Assembly (NCBI RefSeq): GCF_000420445.1 | Contig: NZ_ATUY01000001.1 | Location: 1-64,000 of the forward strand | Direction of reading: 5' to 3' | DNA: 64,000 nucleotides | Origin: Actinotignum urinale DSM 15805 | GTDB lineage: Bacteria > Actinomycetota > Actinomycetes > Actinomycetales > Actinomycetaceae | Shown here: piece by piece, positions 20,985 to 30,769 of the stretch | Layout: each line of letters starts with the position of its first letter | How positions within the stretch are numbered: the first letter of the stretch is position 1 | The notes under the pieces: generated by a model | Told to the model about the DNA's origin: nothing | Seen by the model: only the letters and a program-made list of their open reading frames with translations | Databases searched by the model: none | Program-made: the position numbers and the translations under genes

Positions 20985-21530
20985 TTAATTCCCCTCAAAT
21001 GTGAGGATGGAATCAATGAGACGTCCTTCAAGAGCCTGACGTCCCCCCATGCCTGCTAGCTCAATAAGGACACACAATCCTGTAGCAATTCCGCCACTTC
21101 CTTCAATAAGCTCAAAGGCAGCGTTAGCGGTACCGCCCGTCGCTAAAACGTCGTCAACAACGAGTACGCGTTGTCCATCCTCAATATTGAAAGGTTGGAC
21201 TTCCATACGAGCACTTCCGTATTCGAGATCGTAATCGACACCCAAGACTGGCCCAGGCAAACGCCCAGCTTTGCGAATTGTCACCATTCCCAAACCCATA
21301 GCGTAGGCCAAAGGCGCGGCAAGAATGAAACCTCGAGATTCCAATCCTGCCACAGCATCAATTTTTCCCTCATAATGAGTCGCTAAGGAATCAATCAGGG
21401 TATGGAACGCCTTTTTATCCGCAATAAGGGGCGTAATGTCACGGAAGAGTATTCCCGGTGCAGGGAAATCTTGGCGTTCGCGAACATAGGAACGCACCAT
21501 ATCTGTGAATTCAGGAGTGAAAGGTTCCAT
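20985..21530 (-). CDS. apt: Adenine phosphoribosyltransferase
   Basis: Purine salvage enzyme converting adenine and PRPP to AMP. The 181 residues are of normal length. The PRPP-binding loop is VLVVDDVLATGGTANAA (about 123-139). ALESRGF-type AGLESRGFILAAPLA (about 63-77) is the conserved nucleobase/flexible-loop region. Its ATG overlaps the secF stop by one base (TAATG), so it depends on secF translation. The order secD-secF-apt-relA is the one typical of actinobacteria. Confidence 0.96.
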   Translation of the reverse strand: MEPFTPEFTDMVRSYVRERQDFPAPGILFRDITPLIADKKAFHTLIDSLATHYEGKIDAVAGLESRGFILAAPLAYAMGLGMVTIRKAGRLPGPVLGVDYDLEYGSARMEVQPFNIEDGQRVLVVDDVLATGGTANAAFELIEGSGGIATGLCVLIELAGMGGRQALEGRLIDSILTFEGN

Positions 21531-22654
21531 TACTTCTTTCTCCGATTCTTTCTACGAGGTTGTGCTTGATTACCACGATGATGTCCAGCTGCGACAACCC
21601 CCACCAGATCTGCATCGTCGTCAATGGTTTCACCGCGTTCTTTAGCTTCCTCACGCCTACGCTTTGATTCTTCCTGAGATTCGAGAACTTCCTTCGTATG
21701 CTTCTTCACCTTAGGATCTGTCTCCGTAAGAGTTACGGCAAGCGGAGCTGCAAGGAATACAGAAGAATATGCGGAGAGGAGCAAACCAACGAAAAGCACG
21801 AGCGCTAAATCGCTAAGTGTTCCCGCTCCGAGCACGTACACGCCGATGAAAAGAATCGAGGCAACAGGAAGAATAGATGTTATGGATGTGTTAATTGAAC
21901 GAATAAGGGACTGGTCAACTGCACGATTTGCCGATTGCGCAAAAGTATAACGGTGCTGTTTCATAACGTTTTCCGTATTTTCACGCAACTTATCAAAGAC
22001 AACGACGGTGTCGTAAAGCGAATACCCGAGAATTGTGAGCAAACCAATCACGGTTGACGGACTGAATTCAAAACCGAAAATACAGTAAATCCCCACCGTA
22101 ACAATCAGATCGTGGAAGAGCGCCAAAATCGCGCCCAGAGCACTTCGCCAGTTACGCATGTATGCCCACAGTGCGATTAACACGAGAATAATAAAGACAA
22201 CGAAACCTTGCAGTGCCTTAGTGGACAAATCTTGCCCCCATACCGGACCGATAAAGGTTGACGTGACATCATTTTGGTTCGTGCCGTAAGCAGTTGCCAG
22301 CTCCGAACGGATTTGTTCAGTTTGTTCATTGCTCAGACGCTTCTTCTTGTCAACACCTGCTGTTTGAATACGCAGAGAAGAATCGCCAACTTGTGCAATA
22401 CGAGCACCATCAATGCCAACGTACTTTTTCATAATGTCGGTGGCTGGCTGCTGGTTCACCGTCTTTGCGTGGGAAACCGTGAATTGGGATCCGCCCGTAA
22501 AATCGATACCCATATTGAGTCCGCGGGTCACAAGCGCCACAAGGGACACGACGAAAGCAATAATCGCCACGGTGTACCAGATTTTACGGCGCGGAATAAC
22601 GTTGACGGTGCGTTTACCGGTATAGAGATCATTACCCAAACTGTACATAGACAT
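21530..22654 (-). CDS. secF: Protein translocase subunit SecF
   Basis: Membrane subunit that with SecD uses proton motive force to aid late steps of Sec export. The 374 residues contain a first transmembrane helix at about 27-45, the GxDFTGG-like motif MGIDFTGGSQF (about 49-59), an external loop, and five further helices between about 155 and 310 with the conserved GYSLYDTVVVFDKLREN segment. A charged cytoplasmic tail closes the protein. It overlaps secD and apt by one base each (TAATG junctions). Confidence 0.95.
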   Translation of the reverse strand: MSMYSLGNDLYTGKRTVNVIPRRKIWYTVAIIAFVVSLVALVTRGLNMGIDFTGGSQFTVSHAKTVNQQPATDIMKKYVGIDGARIAQVGDSSLRIQTAGVDKKKRLSNEQTEQIRSELATAYGTNQNDVTSTFIGPVWGQDLSTKALQGFVVFIILVLIALWAYMRNWRSALGAILALFHDLIVTVGIYCIFGFEFSPSTVIGLLTILGYSLYDTVVVFDKLRENTENVMKQHRYTFAQSANRAVDQSLIRSINTSITSILPVASILFIGVYVLGAGTLSDLALVLFVGLLLSAYSSVFLAAPLAVTLTETDPKVKKHTKEVLESQEESKRRREEAKERGETIDDDADLVGVVAAGHHRGNQAQPRRKNRRKK

Positions 22655-24693
22655 TAGGCGTTTTCCTTTCCGTGAGCTTTACCGTCAACATCATGGGCTG
22701 TTGGCGTGGCATCGGTAGCAAGAACTTCACCGGATTCATCATTCACGTCCGCAATGTCTTCCGGTTCGTGAACGCTAGATTCTTGGGGTGCGTCCTTGGT
22801 GTGGGCGTTCGCGCGACGTTCCGCAGCTCTGCGTTCGGCAAGAGACATTCCGTTCGTCTCATGTTCTTTTAGGACGACGGAGGACGGTTGAGATTTTGTT
22901 TCCTTCGTTGTCTGTTCTGCAGTTGCCGCGGATGCTTTCTTGCCCGCTTTAGCTGTTCGGGAGCCTTTATCTTTAATACGTGCCCTGCCTCGATAGTGCG
23001 GAACGGCATTCAGATGTGCTGCTGACATACCGGACATCTTGTGACCTCCACCGAAGAATTCGGTGCGAACGAGAAGCGTCATAACCGGGAAGGTGAAGAT
23101 AAAGACGATAATCAAATCGAGGATTGTTGTTAATCCGAGCGTGAAGGCAAAGCCTCGAACGCTACCGACTGCGATGAAGTACAGGACTGATGCCGCAATG
23201 AGGTTGACGCCGTCGGAAATAATAATGGTACGACGTGCTCGATGCCAGCCTCGGGCGACCGCTTGACGCATTGTCTGCCCTTCACGAATTTCATCTCGTA
23301 TTCGTTCGAAGAAAATAATGAAGGAATCGGCGGTAATACCGATGGAAATAATGAGACCAACAACGCCTGCCATACTCAATCGGTACCCGATGGTTGCCGA
23401 CAGCAAACAGATGGTGAAGTAGGACAGACCCGTTGCCAAAACAACCGAGCCGATCGCAACGATGCCTAGTGCGTGGTATTGCCACAAAAGGTAGCCGACG
23501 ATGAAAAGAAGCCCAAGAACACCGGCAATAAGGCCGGCCTTTAAGGATTCAGAGCCGAGCGTTGCAGAAATTTGCTGTTCGGACTGCACCTCGAATTCGA
23601 GTGGCAGTGAACCGAACTGGAGCTTATCGGCAAGAGTTTTGGAGGTTTTAGCGTTAATGCCACCACCGGAAATCGTTGCCGAACCCTGGTTAATTTGTGA
23701 GGAGGGTGCCGGATCGGAAATCACTGTGGAATCTAAAACAATGGCGAAACGGTTCATGGGTGCCTGAAGTTTCGCTAAACGCCCTGTTACCTCGGAGAAA
23801 GCCTTGGCGCCTTGAGAGTTAAATTCAAGATTAACAACCCATTTGCCCTGTTGTTGATCGAAACCTGATGCCGCTTTTTTAACAGATGTTCCCTCAATTT
23901 CTGCCGGTCCAAGAATGAGCTTTGCGGCAGGAATTTTTTCCTTGTTGACAACTTCGGCAGGACGGCATGCCACAAGCGGCTTTGTGGGATCATCTTTCCG
24001 AACCTTATTACCGGGCTTTGTGCAGTCCAAGGTTGCTATATCGTAGCTGACCTGTTCCGTACTTGCCCACTGTTGATCGGATGCGTTGGCAGGTTTTGTG
24101 GCAGGTTCTGATGAAAGTTTTCCGTCGTTATTGGAATCTGCTAAAGCCATCGCTTCACGTTTAAGTTCTTCACCTTTGAGAGGCTCAGTAAAATCCTTAC
24201 TTGACGTAATCTTTTTCCGTTCTTCAGGTGAGACCTGCCCCTGCGCAGTTTTTTTCTGGAGTTCAAGCTGACCTTTAGTTAACGGCGTTGGTGCAACTTC
24301 GGCCAAAACCGGACGCATACGCAAAACCGCTGAGGTACGCACGAGATCAAGGGTTTCTTTGCTGGGTTGTCCCGGAAGTCCGACGACGATATTCTGCCCA
24401 CCCTGCGAGGTGATTTCAGCTTCGGCAACACCTGAAGCATCGACACGCTGGCGGATAATTTCAATAGCCTGATTCACATCTTCAGAACCAATGGCTGAAT
24501 TATCCGTCGTTTTTGGTGTAAGAATGAGTTCCGTTCCGCCCTCTAAATCGAGTGCGAAATCCGGAGTGAAATGCGCCTGCTTATTTGTCCAGGCTTGGAA
24601 TCCTAGCGTTCCTCCAAGAAGCAAACATAGGAGAATTAAGGTAAGAAGCCGGCGCTTCGCTTGGCGAACGCCGGTGTTATGTGATGATGACAT
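22654..24693 (-). CDS. secD: Protein translocase subunit SecD
   Basis: Partner of SecF in the Sec accessory complex. It is 679 residues: an N-terminal helix (about 14-32), FALDLEGGTELIL (about 42-54), a large external P1-type region with an Asp/Lys-rich insertion, and five helices around 385-545. The last ~125 residues form a long, charged, low-complexity cytoplasmic tail rich in Lys, Glu and Ala, longer than in classic SecD and probably disordered. It lies 3 bp downstream of yajC and overlaps secF by one base, forming a yajC-secD-secF unit. Confidence 0.95.
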   Translation of the reverse strand: MSSSHNTGVRQAKRRLLTLILLCLLLGGTLGFQAWTNKQAHFTPDFALDLEGGTELILTPKTTDNSAIGSEDVNQAIEIIRQRVDASGVAEAEITSQGGQNIVVGLPGQPSKETLDLVRTSAVLRMRPVLAEVAPTPLTKGQLELQKKTAQGQVSPEERKKITSSKDFTEPLKGEELKREAMALADSNNDGKLSSEPATKPANASDQQWASTEQVSYDIATLDCTKPGNKVRKDDPTKPLVACRPAEVVNKEKIPAAKLILGPAEIEGTSVKKAASGFDQQQGKWVVNLEFNSQGAKAFSEVTGRLAKLQAPMNRFAIVLDSTVISDPAPSSQINQGSATISGGGINAKTSKTLADKLQFGSLPLEFEVQSEQQISATLGSESLKAGLIAGVLGLLFIVGYLLWQYHALGIVAIGSVVLATGLSYFTICLLSATIGYRLSMAGVVGLIISIGITADSFIIFFERIRDEIREGQTMRQAVARGWHRARRTIIISDGVNLIAASVLYFIAVGSVRGFAFTLGLTTILDLIIVFIFTFPVMTLLVRTEFFGGGHKMSGMSAAHLNAVPHYRGRARIKDKGSRTAKAGKKASAATAEQTTKETKSQPSSVVLKEHETNGMSLAERRAAERRANAHTKDAPQESSVHEPEDIADVNDESGEVLATDATPTAHDVDGKAHGKENA

Positions 24694-24696
24694 TTT

Positions 24697-25134
24697 CTAC
24701 TTCCGGGTAGAGTTGTTTCGATCTGTATCCTCAGAATTATCCTGATCGGTAACATCCTTTGAATCAGAATCGTGAGAACTGGAAGTCGCAGTTTTTTCAA
24801 CCCCTAAATCGGGGGTTTCAGTGGCGTCTACAACATCGTTATTGTCGAGCTGCGCCGCCTCTTCCTCCGTGATTGGAGCAAGGGGAATTTCCATAGCACC
24901 ACGGATTGCTTGACGCATCCACACGGTTTCATCACCCGAGGGGCTTTCCAATGTTACTGCGTCGCCATCAATAGAAACAATTTTTCCGAAAAAACCTGAT
25001 GTTGTGACAACATCCGTGCCCGGAACGATAACTGATTCACGCTCTTGCTCCATACGAGCACGGGTCTTTTTACTTTGTTGCGACATGAAAATCATTATTA
25101 CTGCCATGACGGCAAAAATAATTAAATATTCCAC
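24697..25134 (-). CDS. yajC: Preprotein translocase accessory subunit YajC
   Basis: Small single-pass membrane protein associated with SecDF. The 145 residues start with the helix VEYLIIFAVMAVIMIFM, then FFGKIVSIDGDAVTLESPSG in the conserved soluble core (about 48-70) and an acidic C-terminal tail of ~60 residues. The start is a GTG with GAGGAG upstream. It is first of the yajC-secD-secF-apt series, 95 bp after ruvB. Confidence 0.92.
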   Translation of the reverse strand: MEYLIIFAVMAVIMIFMSQQSKKTRARMEQERESVIVPGTDVVTTSGFFGKIVSIDGDAVTLESPSGDETVWMRQAIRGAMEIPLAPITEEEAAQLDNNDVVDATETPDLGVEKTATSSSHDSDSKDVTDQDNSEDTDRNNSTRK

Positions 25135-25229
25135 GACTTCTCCTCAGAATTTAAACATGTACTGTGCTAGTTTACCCGTATTCTTGGCTTTCTCGCTGAT
25201 ACAGACACATTTCACAGTATGATTTTCCT

Positions 25230-26273
25230 TTACTCTTCCCACAGCATAGGAGAATCCGCGGGAGGTTGAAGCCCTAAATGCCGCCAGGCAAGAGGCGAAG
25301 CCATTCGCCCACGCGGAGTACGAATCAAAAAACCTTCTCTCACGAGATACGGTTCGGCAACCGTTTCCACAGTTTCTGGCTCCTCACCGACACTGACCGC
25401 AAGCGTTGTGAGGCCAACCGGGCCTCCATTAAATCGCAGACATACGGCTTCAAGAACCGCCCGATCCAAACGATCTAATCCGCGCGGATCAACCTCAAAG
25501 AGATCCAGGGCCGCCTTCGCGGCCGTAATATCTAGCTCCCCGGTTCCACGCACCTGCGCCCAGTCTTGAACGCGCCGCAAGAGTCTGTTAGCAATACGGG
25601 GAGTCCCACGCGAACGCCCCGCAATTTCACAGGCAGCCTCCTGGGTGATTGTCACCTGAAGTTTTACCGCGTTTTTACGCACAATACGCGCCAATTCTTC
25701 CGGTTCGTAATATTCCAGATGTGCGGTAAAACCGAAACGGTCACGCAAAGGCGCCGGAAGCAAACCCGCGCGCGTTGTTGCACCCACAACGGTGAAGAAA
25801 GGAAGCGGTAGCGGAATAGATGTTGCGCCCGGCCCCTTCCCTACCATCACGTCAACACGAAAATCCTCCATGGCGAGATACAGCATTTCTTCCGCATTAC
25901 GCGCCAAACGATGAATTTCGTCGATAAACAACACATCATTTTCTTGGACAGACGATAAAATTGCCGCTAAATCACCCGAATGTTGAATGGCGGGCCCTGA
26001 GGTCAGACGTAAAGAACCGCCAACCTCATGCGCAATAATCATGGCAAGCGTGGTTTTTCCCAAACCCGGTGGCCCAGACAGCAATACGTGATCGGGTGTA
26101 CGCCCGCGAGCAATCGCCGCGTCAAGCACGAGGGAGAGCTGATCTCGCACTGTTTCCTGACCCACAAAATCAGATAGCTGCCGCGGGCGCAACGCCGCCT
26201 CAACAGCCCGTTCAGAATCTTGTGCTTCAGGATTCACCATCTGCGTAGAAAAATCTTCAGACATAGCGCTCAT
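25230..26273 (-). CDS. ruvB: Holliday junction helicase RuvB
   Basis: AAA+ motor that drives branch migration of Holliday junctions with RuvA. The 347 residues show Walker [10 protein letters not shown] (67-75), Walker B DEIHR (118-122), sensor-1 region [11 protein letters not shown] and arginine finger region PLRDRFG (about 180), with a winged helix at the C-terminus. Its start overlaps the ruvA stop by one base (TAATG). It is probably induced with ruvA from the SOS-like operator at 26894-26909. Confidence 0.97.
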   Translation of the reverse strand: MSAMSEDFSTQMVNPEAQDSERAVEAALRPRQLSDFVGQETVRDQLSLVLDAAIARGRTPDHVLLSGPPGLGKTTLAMIIAHEVGGSLRLTSGPAIQHSGDLAAILSSVQENDVLFIDEIHRLARNAEEMLYLAMEDFRVDVMVGKGPGATSIPLPLPFFTVVGATTRAGLLPAPLRDRFGFTAHLEYYEPEELARIVRKNAVKLQVTITQEAACEIAGRSRGTPRIANRLLRRVQDWAQVRGTGELDITAAKAALDLFEVDPRGLDRLDRAVLEAVCLRFNGGPVGLTTLAVSVGEEPETVETVAEPYLVREGFLIRTPRGRMASPLAWRHLGLQPPADSPMLWEE

Positions 26274-26881
26274 TATCGTCGTGCTCCTAGAATTTGAAGG
26301 CTGGCGCGAAGCAATACCGCAACCGCAGCGCCGGGAGTTTCCGCCACCGCCTGCTCATAAGCCACAACAGCATCACGTTCAGGCCACCCCAACCCCACAA
26401 GGGCTTCCACAACCTGCCCGCTTCCTCCGAAACTAGCGTTCCCTCCATCACCACCGGCAAAGGAACCGCCCGCCACTGCCGGGCCGAGCTTATTACCCAA
26501 CTCTAAAATAATGCGTTGAGCACCCTTCTTCCCAATACCCGGAACCCTGGTAAGCGCCGCCTCGTCCTTATGCTGAATCGCGGCACGCAAGCCATCTGGA
26601 GAATGAACGCTCAACATGGCTAGAGCCACCTTCGCCCCAATACCGGAGACGGACTGCAAAATTTCGTACACATCACGTTCGTCCTCCGTCGAAAAACCGT
26701 AAAGAGAAGGAATACCATCACGAACCGCGACCATTGACGTGAAAAGAACACAGTCCTCCCCCTCCCTCACGTGAGAAAGAGTTTCCGGCGTGCAATAAAC
26801 TTTTACGCCAAACCCCGCGGTTTCCACAACGGCAAATGTAGGCGCAACCCGTGTTACACGACCACGAATATGTGAGAGCAC
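26273..26881 (-). CDS. ruvA: Holliday junction DNA-binding subunit RuvA
   Basis: Tetramer that holds the four-way junction and loads RuvB. About 202 residues: OB-fold (1-63), helix-hairpin-helix pair with [11 protein letters not shown] and [16 protein letters not shown] (about 72-125), then a flexible Gly-rich linker and C-terminal RuvB-contacting domain. Two GTG codons are adjacent (26884 and 26881); the second gives the usual start MLSHIRG with AAGGGG upstream. It is separated from ruvC by about 70 bp with an SOS-box-like site. Confidence 0.96.
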   Translation of the reverse strand: MLSHIRGRVTRVAPTFAVVETAGFGVKVYCTPETLSHVREGEDCVLFTSMVAVRDGIPSLYGFSTEDERDVYEILQSVSGIGAKVALAMLSVHSPDGLRAAIQHKDEAALTRVPGIGKKGAQRIILELGNKLGPAVAGGSFAGGDGGNASFGGSGQVVEALVGLGWPERDAVVAYEQAVAETPGAAVAVLLRASLQILGARR

Positions 26882-26893
26882 CACCCACCCCTT

Positions 26894-26909
26894 TCGAACG
26901 TTTGTTTGA
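26894..26909. promoter_or_regulatory. Candidate SOS box (LexA operator) before ruvA
   Basis: TCGAACGTTTGTTTGA matches the Gram-positive/mycobacterial LexA operator TCGAAC-N4-GTTYGA exactly in its two half-sites. It lies 13-28 bases before the ruvA start codon. This would allow damage induction of ruvA-ruvB separately from ruvC and yebC. Confidence 0.65.
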
Positions 26910-26952
26910 AAGTCTAATAGATTGAGGGGAAAAAGTCTTGTTTACGCGCGGA

Positions 26953-27615
26953 TTATTGTTTGGCGCGCTTCGTGGAGGAGGATTTTTTTGCGACGACGGG
27001 GGCAACCGCTCCAGCCCGCCGGCTCATGCGCTCGGCACCTGCCCACAGTTTTTGGGCCGGAGTTAAATCGCTACCTTCTGCCCTCGGCAAAGCGCCCGCG
27101 CCTCCATGTTGAGCATTATCCACACGCTCTTCCATGTGGATCGCTCCCCCACGCCAGGCGTGGGCTATTGCAATCGCTAAAGCATCCGCAGCGTCCTTGG
27201 GGCGAGGTAACTCCTGCAAACCTAAAATGCGTTGCACCATTGTTTGCACCTGGATTTTTTGTGCGCGCCCGCTTCCCGTCACGGCCGCTTTCACCTCGGA
27301 AGGCGAATGAAGCCCGAGTGGCAGATGCGCCCGTGCGGCAGCTAGCATGGCAATCCCCGCAACCTGCGCGGTTGACGTCACCGAACGCACATTCTCTTGG
27401 GCGAAAACGCGTTCCACAGCCACAACATCGGGCTGAAATTCTTCAATCACCGCATCAATTTCGCGCGCAATCAATAAAAGCCTGTGGTGCGGGGGCAGAT
27501 GAACGTCTGAACGCGCAACCCTCATATCAACAAGACGCACCCGGCGCGTTGGATCGGCATCTATTGTGCCGAGTCCGCACCGGGTGAGCCCTGGGTCAAT
27601 TCCGAGAACGCGCAA
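26953..27615 (-). CDS. ruvC: Holliday junction resolvase RuvC
   Basis: Endonuclease that cuts junctions symmetrically. The 220 residues begin MRVLGIDPGLTRCG with the first catalytic Asp (residue 7). The catalytic Glu is expected in VVAVERVFAQENVRS (about 63-77) and the last acidic residues in RPKDAADALAIAIAH (about 138-152). The C-terminal ~55 residues, Ala/Lys-rich, exceed the E. coli enzyme. The start codon is TTG, directly following the yebC stop with no gap, so translation is coupled. Confidence 0.94.
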   Translation of the reverse strand: MRVLGIDPGLTRCGLGTIDADPTRRVRLVDMRVARSDVHLPPHHRLLLIAREIDAVIEEFQPDVVAVERVFAQENVRSVTSTAQVAGIAMLAAARAHLPLGLHSPSEVKAAVTGSGRAQKIQVQTMVQRILGLQELPRPKDAADALAIAIAHAWRGGAIHMEERVDNAQHGGAGALPRAEGSDLTPAQKLWAGAERMSRRAGAVAPVVAKKSSSTKRAKQ

Positions 27616-28368
27616 CTATGCGTCCAGTTTCGCCATAATTTCGTCGGAAATATCTGCGTTGGAATACACTTCCTGAATGTCATCCACATCGTCGAGCGCA
27701 TCAAGAAGTTTCAACAACTTTTGCGCACCAGCTTCATCAAGTGGCACCTCTGTGGATGCAACGAACCTGGTTTCTGCCGAGTTGTAATCAATTCCGGCTT
27801 CCTGCAAAGCTGTACGAACCGCCACAACATCACCGGGAGCGGAGGTAATAATGAACACATCGTCCTGAGCTTCAACTTCTTCGGCACCCGCATCCAAAAC
27901 AGCCATGAGAATATCGTCCTCAGTGTTATCTCCAGCCACGGCCTCCACAACACCTTTACGGCTGAAAAGATAGGACACGGAACCCGGATCTGCAAGATTT
28001 CCGCCGTTGCGGGACAGTGCGGTACGCACATCACTGGCGGCACGGTTGCGGTTATCCGTCAAACATTCAATAAGGATGGCAACCCCGCCAGGCCCGTAGC
28101 CTTCGTATGTAATCGAATCGTATTGAACTGAATCGTCGGTTTCGCCACTGCCACGCTTGACCGCGCGGGTAATATTATCAGCCGGAACAGAGTTCTGTTT
28201 CGCTTTCTGGATAGCATCGTAAAGCGTTGGGTTACCGGCTGGGTCACCTCCACCCATACGTGCCGCAACTTCAATGTTCTTCACTAGACGTGCGAAAAGC
28301 TTACCACGCTTGGCATCATTCGCCGCTTTCTTATGCTTGGTGGTTGCCCACTTGGAATGTCCTGACAC
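27616..28368 (-). CDS. yebC: YebC/TACO1-family regulator
   Basis: Conserved protein of the YebC/PmpR family, known either as DNA-binding regulators or as translation factors easing polyproline stalls. About 250 residues, with the invariant start [13 protein letters not shown] and the conserved NIxRAxKRGSG-type segment [14 protein letters not shown] (about 69-82). The frame is open eight codons further, but GTG 28368 has a strong GGAGG site and gives the family start. It precedes ruvC with zero spacing; the yebC-ruvC-ruvA-ruvB order is the usual actinobacterial one. Confidence 0.94.
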   Translation of the reverse strand: MSGHSKWATTKHKKAANDAKRGKLFARLVKNIEVAARMGGGDPAGNPTLYDAIQKAKQNSVPADNITRAVKRGSGETDDSVQYDSITYEGYGPGGVAILIECLTDNRNRAASDVRTALSRNGGNLADPGSVSYLFSRKGVVEAVAGDNTEDDILMAVLDAGAEEVEAQDDVFIITSAPGDVVAVRTALQEAGIDYNSAETRFVASTEVPLDEAGAQKLLKLLDALDDVDDIQEVYSNADISDEIMAKLDA

Positions 28369-28483
28369 AGGCCCTCCAGTTTCGATATACAAAGTTCCGT
28401 GGTTATTGTACGCCTAGTAGAGCGTTTTCCCTATATTAGCGTTCAAAAATTCACAGTTGGCGCACAGGTTCGGCTTTTCACCA

Positions 28484-29050
28484 CTATTTTTCGACGACGG
28501 AAAACACCTTTCCATCCCACCCGTCCAATAAACATCGAACAACCTGGGGAAGGTTGTGTGGGTAGCTTGGGATTGCCTGAGGCAAGGCACTATCTGCCTC
28601 AATATTTTCAAGGGTTCTCCACGCGAGCCCGTCAAGGACTTCTTTTTCGAGGTCGGTATAGCTCACGCCCTCTTGGGTAAGGACATCACGTGCCTGAGTA
28701 TCGTTCAATTTCGCCCAGAAAAATACTTCGTGTTGGCGCCTGGTTTCCTGCGAGAAATAGAAAACAGCTTCGCGTTCAATAACCGGGCCAGTAAGGAGTT
28801 CCGGGTCGAGGTGAACCCCGGTTTCTTCATGAAATTCTCTGACGGCTGCGTGGCGCGGGTTTTCTCCTGCGTCTATCCCACCGCCGGGTGTGAACCACCA
28901 GCGATGTAAAGGATCTTTATCGTCGTGCCCCTTCATGAGAAGAAGGCGACCATGCTCATCAGTGGCAATAATTCTTGCGGCTTTTCGGAAAAGGAGGCCG
29001 TCCTCTCCCATTATCCAGCCGTTACTATCGGGCTGGACGGAGTTAGTCAT
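28484..29050 (-). CDS. Nudix hydrolase
   Basis: Pyrophosphohydrolase of the Nudix superfamily, acting on an unknown nucleoside diphosphate derivative. From the chosen ATG (29050) the protein has 188 residues, with the complete Nudix box GGGIDAGENPRHAAVREFHE and EETGV following it (about 57-80), including the metal-binding REFHEE. The frame is open another 56 codons, but ATG 29050 overlaps the previous stop (ATGACTAA), the normal coupling in this series. The same gene pairing with pimA is known in mycobacteria. A role in cleaning or recycling sugar nucleotides is a guess. Confidence 0.86.
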   Translation of the reverse strand: MTNSVQPDSNGWIMGEDGLLFRKAARIIATDEHGRLLLMKGHDDKDPLHRWWFTPGGGIDAGENPRHAAVREFHEETGVHLDPELLTGPVIEREAVFYFSQETRRQHEVFFWAKLNDTQARDVLTQEGVSYTDLEKEVLDGLAWRTLENIEADSALPQAIPSYPHNLPQVVRCLLDGWDGKVFSVVEK

Positions 29051-29639
29051 CGTCGAAATCGATTCGTTGTGGCATTGAGGTGTGGCCGGCGAGTCGGAAA
29101 ATACGCACAAGCGGTTTTTTCCACAGGCGTTGTGCCTGGAAAACGTGAGAATTATAGAAGGTTCGCGCCATGCGGACATTAATACGTGCCTGCTCAAGTT
29201 GAGGGTATATGCGCGCACCTGCCCGACTCAAATTATCCGTCGCCATATCGTCAACGGCATACCTTAAAGTGTGGGTGAGAAACTCCTCCGCTTTAATTCG
29301 TTCGCGTACAGTGTTGCTTTGACCGTAAGAACCGTTGAGAAATTCCTGACGAGAACCTCGAATCTCGTCGAGCCCATCATCCACAATGGGGAACATGCTC
29401 GTATCCATTGCCTGCTGTGCGCTATCCGTCAAAATCAGTGCGGATGCAACATCAATATCTGGTGTATGCGCGAATTCCATGGCGTACCGTGCGCGTGCTT
29501 GAAGGGCGTGTTCGAGAACGCGTCGCGATTTGAGCAAGGTGGTGTTGAGGCGATCGAGGCGGCGCGCAACACTCACCCCCTTCCAAAACACAAGCAACCC
29601 CACAATAACGACTATGAGAACATACCAATACCACGTCAT
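29043..29639 (-). CDS. LemA-like single-pass membrane protein
   Basis: 198-residue protein. The N-terminus is one transmembrane helix (TWYWYVLIVVIVGLLVFWKG, 2-21) followed by a basic helical segment. The rest is predicted helical and cytoplasmic or external, with a C-terminal ARTFYNSHVFQAQRLWKKPL segment that resembles the YNxxV... region of the LemA family. ATG 29639 overlaps the pimA stop by one base and has a GGAG site. It lies between pimA and the Nudix gene, so a link to envelope lipid synthesis is plausible but unproved. Confidence 0.6.
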   Translation of the reverse strand: MTWYWYVLIVVIVGLLVFWKGVSVARRLDRLNTTLLKSRRVLEHALQARARYAMEFAHTPDIDVASALILTDSAQQAMDTSMFPIVDDGLDEIRGSRQEFLNGSYGQSNTVRERIKAEEFLTHTLRYAVDDMATDNLSRAGARIYPQLEQARINVRMARTFYNSHVFQAQRLWKKPLVRIFRLAGHTSMPQRIDFDDD

Positions 29640-30769
29640 TATTCGCTCCATTCGTCAAGAGGAACATTGGCGGTACGAATAGCTGTGTCATATACGGCGA
29701 GAATCTGGGATGCAACGGTTTCCCAATCGTACCGTGTTGCTTCTGCTTGCGCGGCCTGTGAAATGAGCTGACGGTGCTGCGGATCTCTCAATTCTTGGCA
29801 GATAACACGCGCCAAATCTTCCGAGTTTTCGTTTTCGAAATGAGCACCAAAACTCCCATCCCCCAAAACAGCGCGAAATGCCGGAATATCGGATGCCACG
29901 ATAAAAGCCCCGGCGCTCATTGCTTCTGTCAAAATAATGCCGAAACTCTCCCCGCCGGTATTGGGAGCGACATATACGTCAACGCTCGCCAGAAGCCCGG
30001 CTTTATCTGCGTCGCTCACTCTTCCCAAGAATTCGACGGCTGGCGCTGCCTGCCCGAAAAGTTTGAGCGCAGCTTCTGTCTCCCCGTTTCCAGCAATGAG
30101 GAACCTGGCGCCCGGATATTCGTTCAATATAGCGGGTGCTGCCGCGCCAAGTTCGGGTAGGCCTTTGCGGGGTTCGTCTAAACGCCCGAGGAAAGCAATG
30201 GTGGGGTTTTCCGTCGTCCCGGTGAAACGTTCATCGCGTGGAACGTGAAATTCTTTGGTGTATACGCCGTTGGGAATAATATATGCATCGCCTCCGAGGT
30301 AGTGCATTGTTGTGCGCCTGGCTTCCTGGGAGACGGCGATACGCGCCTGAATTTTTTCCATGACTCTACGCAAAACCCCGCCGAAAATATTGAAGGCGCG
30401 GGATTGTTCCATCGCTACATGGTGTGTGGAGACAACGGGACATTCTGCCGCCATGAGCGCGAGCATGGACACGGAAGGTGCGAAAGGTTCATGAATGTGG
30501 AGGACGTCGAAATTACCTTCATCAACCCAGGTTTTCACAAGGGTATTGACGCGCGGCCCGAAGGACAGGCGCGCTATTGAACCGTTGTAGGGAATGGGGA
30601 GGGATTGGCCGACGAGGGTCATGTAACTGGGTGCGTCCTCAACCGTTCCGGGTGAAATAACGGAGACCTGGTGGCCACGCTGGATGAGTTCTTCGGCAAG
30701 ATCACGAATATGAACCTGCACTCCCCCCGCGGCGTCCCATGAATAGGGGCAGGCGATACCGATTTTCAC
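29639..30769 (-). CDS. pimA: Phosphatidylinositol alpha-mannosyltransferase
   Basis: GT4-family enzyme adding the first mannose from GDP-mannose to phosphatidylinositol at the inner face of the membrane. About 376 residues. CPYSWDAAGGVQVHI (about 6-20) is the conserved glycine-rich N-terminal loop, HVAMEQS the acceptor-side histidine region (about 116-122), and E-x7-E appears as GGESFGIILTEAMSAG (about 275-290). GTG 30769 has a perfect AGGAGG site and overlaps the acyltransferase stop by four bases. Together with the neighbouring pgsA and acyltransferase it implies phosphatidylinositol mannosides in the envelope. Confidence 0.93.
   Translation of the reverse strand: MKIGIACPYSWDAAGGVQVHIRDLAEELIQRGHQVSVISPGTVEDAPSYMTLVGQSLPIPYNGSIARLSFGPRVNTLVKTWVDEGNFDVLHIHEPFAPSVSMLALMAAECPVVSTHHVAMEQSRAFNIFGGVLRRVMEKIQARIAVSQEARRTTMHYLGGDAYIIPNGVYTKEFHVPRDERFTGTTENPTIAFLGRLDEPRKGLPELGAAAPAILNEYPGARFLIAGNGETEAALKLFGQAAPAVEFLGRVSDADKAGLLASVDVYVAPNTGGESFGIILTEAMSAGAFIVASDIPAFRAVLGDGSFGAHFENENSEDLARVICQELRDPQHRQLISQAAQAEATRYDWETVASQILAVYDTAIRTANVPLDEWSE

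Noticed and set aside
22274-22657. 127-codon plus-strand ORF opposite secF
   Set aside because: A shadow of secF; composition shows reversed codons and no start signal.
28487-28500. Another copy of the CGACGACG motif
   Set aside because: It lies inside the last codons of the Nudix gene (VVEK-stop), so it is not independent evidence for an intergenic motif.
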